From positions 1-15,968 of the forward strand of contig JBIKRJ010000033.1 in NCBI GenBank assembly GCA_044349205.1: a stretch of DNA of 15,968 nucleotides, in the 5' to 3' direction. Below are positions 13,890 through 15,968 of this stretch, piece after piece. A program made the translations under genes and the position numbers. Under the pieces are notes generated by a model. That model searched no databases. It was not told the origin of the DNA and was given only the letters and a program-made list of their open reading frames with translations. Each line of letters begins with the position of its first letter. Positions within the stretch are counted from its first letter, which is position 1. This stretch comes from UBA9547 sp044349205. Its GTDB lineage: Bacteria > Bacteroidota > Bacteroidia > Cytophagales > UBA9547.

Positions 13890-15305
13890 ATGAAACTGAC
13901 TTTCTTAGGCGCTGCCCAACAGGTGACAGGCAGTATGTATTTGTTGGAATTAGATTCTGATTATAGAATACTGATAGACTGTGGCGTGAACATGGAACGT
14001 AAAGACAGTGCAAAAGCACCATTCAATCCTTTTCAACATTTCGATCCAAAGTCGATAAATATTGTGCTGCTTACGCACGCACACATCGACCATTCGGGCA
14101 ATATCCCCAATTTGTATGGCATGGGTTACGAAGGCCAGGTGGTTTGCACCACGGCTACTTACCAGCTTACTAGGCTGTTGTTGCACGACTCGGCTGTGCT
14201 TAACGAAAAACGAAAAAAGCGCATTCAAGACTTTAAAAACAAAGACCCCAAGCGAGGTGCTAAATTGAGTACAAAAGGACTTTATGGGACCAAACTTGCC
14301 GATGAGGCAAGCGACCACTTTTTTACCATCGCTTTTCACCAAGAGTTTCGTTTGTCAGTAGGGGTTAGTGTGACGTTCTTTCCTACAGGCCACTTGCTGG
14401 GTGCAGCCAATATTTTGATTACGGTAGAAGAGGGTGGTACCAAAAAGACCATTTTATTTTCGGGCGATGTGGGGAGGAAAAAATATCCCCTTTTGCCTGG
14501 CCCAATTGCTTTGCCTCAGGTAGACTATATGCTGTGCGAAACTACCTACGCAGGTCGCGAACACCAGGCCGAACAATTGCCCGAAACCATTTTGGAAGAT
14601 GTGATTAGACGTACCTGTGTCGACAAACCAGGCCGACTCATCATTCCCGCCTTCAGTGCTGGCCGTACACAAACTGTGTTGTATTTGCTGAACAAATTGG
14701 CCTGCGAAGGTCGTTGGCCTAGTATTAAAGTCTTTGTAGACAGTCCGTTGGCAATAGATAGCACCAAGGTCTACGAAAAGTTTCCCAAATTGTTGAACGA
14801 GGAAGCACAGCGTTTTTTGCGCGAAAACGACGAACTTTTCGATTTTGAAAACTTGGTGTATGTAAAAGATGCCAAGCAAAGCCGACAGATAGATAATTAT
14901 TACGAGCCTTGCATCATTCTTTCGGCGGCGGGTATGATGGAGGGCGGGCGTATTCAACATCACATCCGACAAAATATTTCGAACAACTACTGCACTATTT
15001 TTATAGTAGGGTACAATGCCGAAGGCACTTTGGGCAGGCAATTGATGGACAAAAGAGAACAAATTGAATTGAAAGGTAAATCGTACGATGTCGAGTGCCA
15101 AGTAGAAGTGACCGATGCTTTCAGTGGGCATGCCAGCCACAGCGAGCTAATAGAATTTGTAGGCCAACAATCGCCTGAAAAACTCAAATGTTTGTTTTTG
15201 GTGCACGGCGAGCACGAAAATATGTTGAAGTTTGGCGAGGAATTGCGCGGTAGGGGATATGCCCACATCGAAATGCCAGCATTGGGGCAGTGCTATGAAC
15301 TTTAA
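13890..15305 (+). CDS. Beta-CASP metallo-beta-lactamase-fold ribonuclease
   Basis: This 471-residue protein belongs to the bacterial relatives of CPSF73, dizinc nucleases that cut or trim RNA. Metal-ligand motifs appear in order: HAHIDH (63-68), His168 in PTGHLLG, Asp193 in FSGDVGR, and the beta-CASP motifs around Glu217 (CETTYAGREH), the Ser/Arg-containing PAFSAGRTQ (253-261), SAAGMMEGGR (345-354), His414 in FSGHASH, and His439 in LVHGEHE. The frame is open to 13830, but MKLTFLGAAQQVTGS is the normal family start. No KH or S1 RNA-binding domain is attached, unlike archaeal aCPSF1 or RNase J. Its specific RNA substrate in Bacteroidota is not known to me. The gene diverges from tpiA and converges with lysS, leaving a 9-bp gap. 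Confidence 0.94.
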   Translation: MKLTFLGAAQQVTGSMYLLELDSDYRILIDCGVNMERKDSAKAPFNPFQHFDPKSINIVLLTHAHIDHSGNIPNLYGMGYEGQVVCTTATYQLTRLLLHDSAVLNEKRKKRIQDFKNKDPKRGAKLSTKGLYGTKLADEASDHFFTIAFHQEFRLSVGVSVTFFPTGHLLGAANILITVEEGGTKKTILFSGDVGRKKYPLLPGPIALPQVDYMLCETTYAGREHQAEQLPETILEDVIRRTCVDKPGRLIIPAFSAGRTQTVLYLLNKLACEGRWPSIKVFVDSPLAIDSTKVYEKFPKLLNEEAQRFLRENDELFDFENLVYVKDAKQSRQIDNYYEPCIILSAAGMMEGGRIQHHIRQNISNNYCTIFIVGYNAEGTLGRQLMDKREQIELKGKSYDVECQVEVTDAFSGHASHSELIEFVGQQSPEKLKCLFLVHGEHENMLKFGEELRGRGYAHIEMPALGQCYEL

Positions 15306-15314
15306 AATAAAGGT

Positions 15315-15968
15315 TTAGACAACCCAATTTTTCACTTCGTCCAACATCGGAACACTGTTCTCTATTTTCATTTTTTTGCGGAAGCCACACAAATCGTTGA
15401 ACAATTTGTTAGGATTCAAACCTTTCAGTTGTTCGGCAGTAAGCAAACCAGCTTTTTCGAAATAAGGATGCCAAATTTCTGCGATTCCTTTGGCTTCAAA
15501 TTCACTTTTATCAAAAGAAACGCGTTTTTCGGGACGCATTTGAGGAAAGAAAAGCACATCTTGGATAGAAGCCGAATTGGTCATAATCATGCTTAGCCTG
15601 TCTATACCTATTCCCAGTCCAGCGGTTGGCGGCATTCCATATTCCAGCGCACGAAGGAAATCCTCGTCGAGCACCATGGCTTCAGAATCGCCTCTTTTGC
15701 CCAATTCCAATTGTTCTTCGAAACGTTTTCTTTGGTCTATGGGGTCGTTCAATTCAGAAAAAGAATTGCATATTTCCTTTCCATTGCAGATGGCTTCGAA
15801 ACGTTCAACCAATCCTGCTTTGCTTCTGTGTTTTTTTGCCAAGGGCGACATTTCCACAGGATAGTCGGTAATGAAAGTAGGTTGAATGAGTTTATGCTCA
15901 CAATGGGCACCAAATATTTCGTCGATAAGTTTTCCTTTTCCCATGGTTGGGTCAATTGCCACGCCCAG
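15315..15968 (-). CDS. lysS: Lysyl-tRNA synthetase, class II (3' part only)
   Basis: The frame is open to the window edge, so 217 C-terminal residues are seen and the N-terminal anticodon-binding domain and class II motifs 1 and 2 lie outside. Recognisable LysRS landmarks are TFITDYPVEMSPLAK, the central SFSELNDPIDQRKRFEEQ, and motif 3 PPTAGLGIGIDRLSMIM with its ATP-binding arginine, followed by NSASIQDVLFFPQMRPE. After motif 3, where many bacterial enzymes end, some 65 extra residues follow (from KRVSFDKSEF to the end), mostly helical and including FNDLCGFRKKMK. This extension is, as far as I recall, typical of Bacteroidota LysRS. The enzyme charges tRNA-Lys in the cytoplasm. Confidence 0.95.
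   Translation of the reverse strand: MGVAIDPTMGKGKLIDEIFGAHCEHKLIQPTFITDYPVEMSPLAKKHRSKAGLVERFEAICNGKEICNSFSELNDPIDQRKRFEEQLELGKRGDSEAMVLDEDFLRALEYGMPPTAGLGIGIDRLSMIMTNSASIQDVLFFPQMRPEKRVSFDKSEFEAKGIAEIWHPYFEKAGLLTAEQLKGLNPNKLFNDLCGFRKKMKIENSVPMLDEVKNWVV

Noticed and set aside
14454..15140. A 228-codon minus-strand frame opposite the beta-CASP ribonuclease gene
   Set aside because: The plus strand encodes all expected metal-binding and beta-CASP motifs here; the antisense product has no recognisable domain.

Overview
The window looks like a stretch of Bacteroidota chromosome carrying mostly housekeeping genes. The evidence for this is threefold. Several gene starts are preceded by TAnnTTTG-type -7 elements and lack strong Shine-Dalgarno sequences. 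The TyrRS, LysRS and OmpL-like porin have Bacteroidota-style sequences. There is a DUF6150-type secreted protein. A Cytophagia-like member would fit, but the finer placement is a guess. I see no tRNA, rRNA, CRISPR array, transposase, phage gene or integrase.

Layout on the left. The 3' end of an outer-membrane beta-barrel porin gene (1-495, +) is closed by a clear intrinsic terminator. After an inverted repeat and a promoter come ffh (695-2023, +), encoding the signal recognition particle GTPase, and tyrS (2110-3396, +). Convergent to tyrS is a large secreted clan GH-A glycoside hydrolase (3423-5963, -). A spacer with a perfect 24-bp palindrome and a second small hairpin separates it from a 103-residue orphan protein (6140-6451, -).

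Layout on the right. A tightly packed minus-strand operon reads tpiA, a DUF6150-like secreted protein, prmA, then a gene for an exported protein of about 1714 residues with a Lys/Glu/Ala/Pro-rich repeated tail (6621-11765). The first three genes overlap by 13-17 bp, and the giant gene starts 4 bp after prmA. A divergent promoter region separates tpiA from a beta-CASP metallo-beta-lactamase ribonuclease gene (13890-15305, +). That gene converges on the 3' part of lysS (15315-15968, -), which runs off the window.

The best candidates for something new are two. One is the giant exported protein of unknown function, tied to a housekeeping operon. The other is the TyrRS signature, which reads GVGN where HIGH is expected, although every other catalytic landmark I checked is intact. 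The palindromes and the orphan secreted hydrolase are secondary leads. I found no defence, secondary-metabolite or mobile system.
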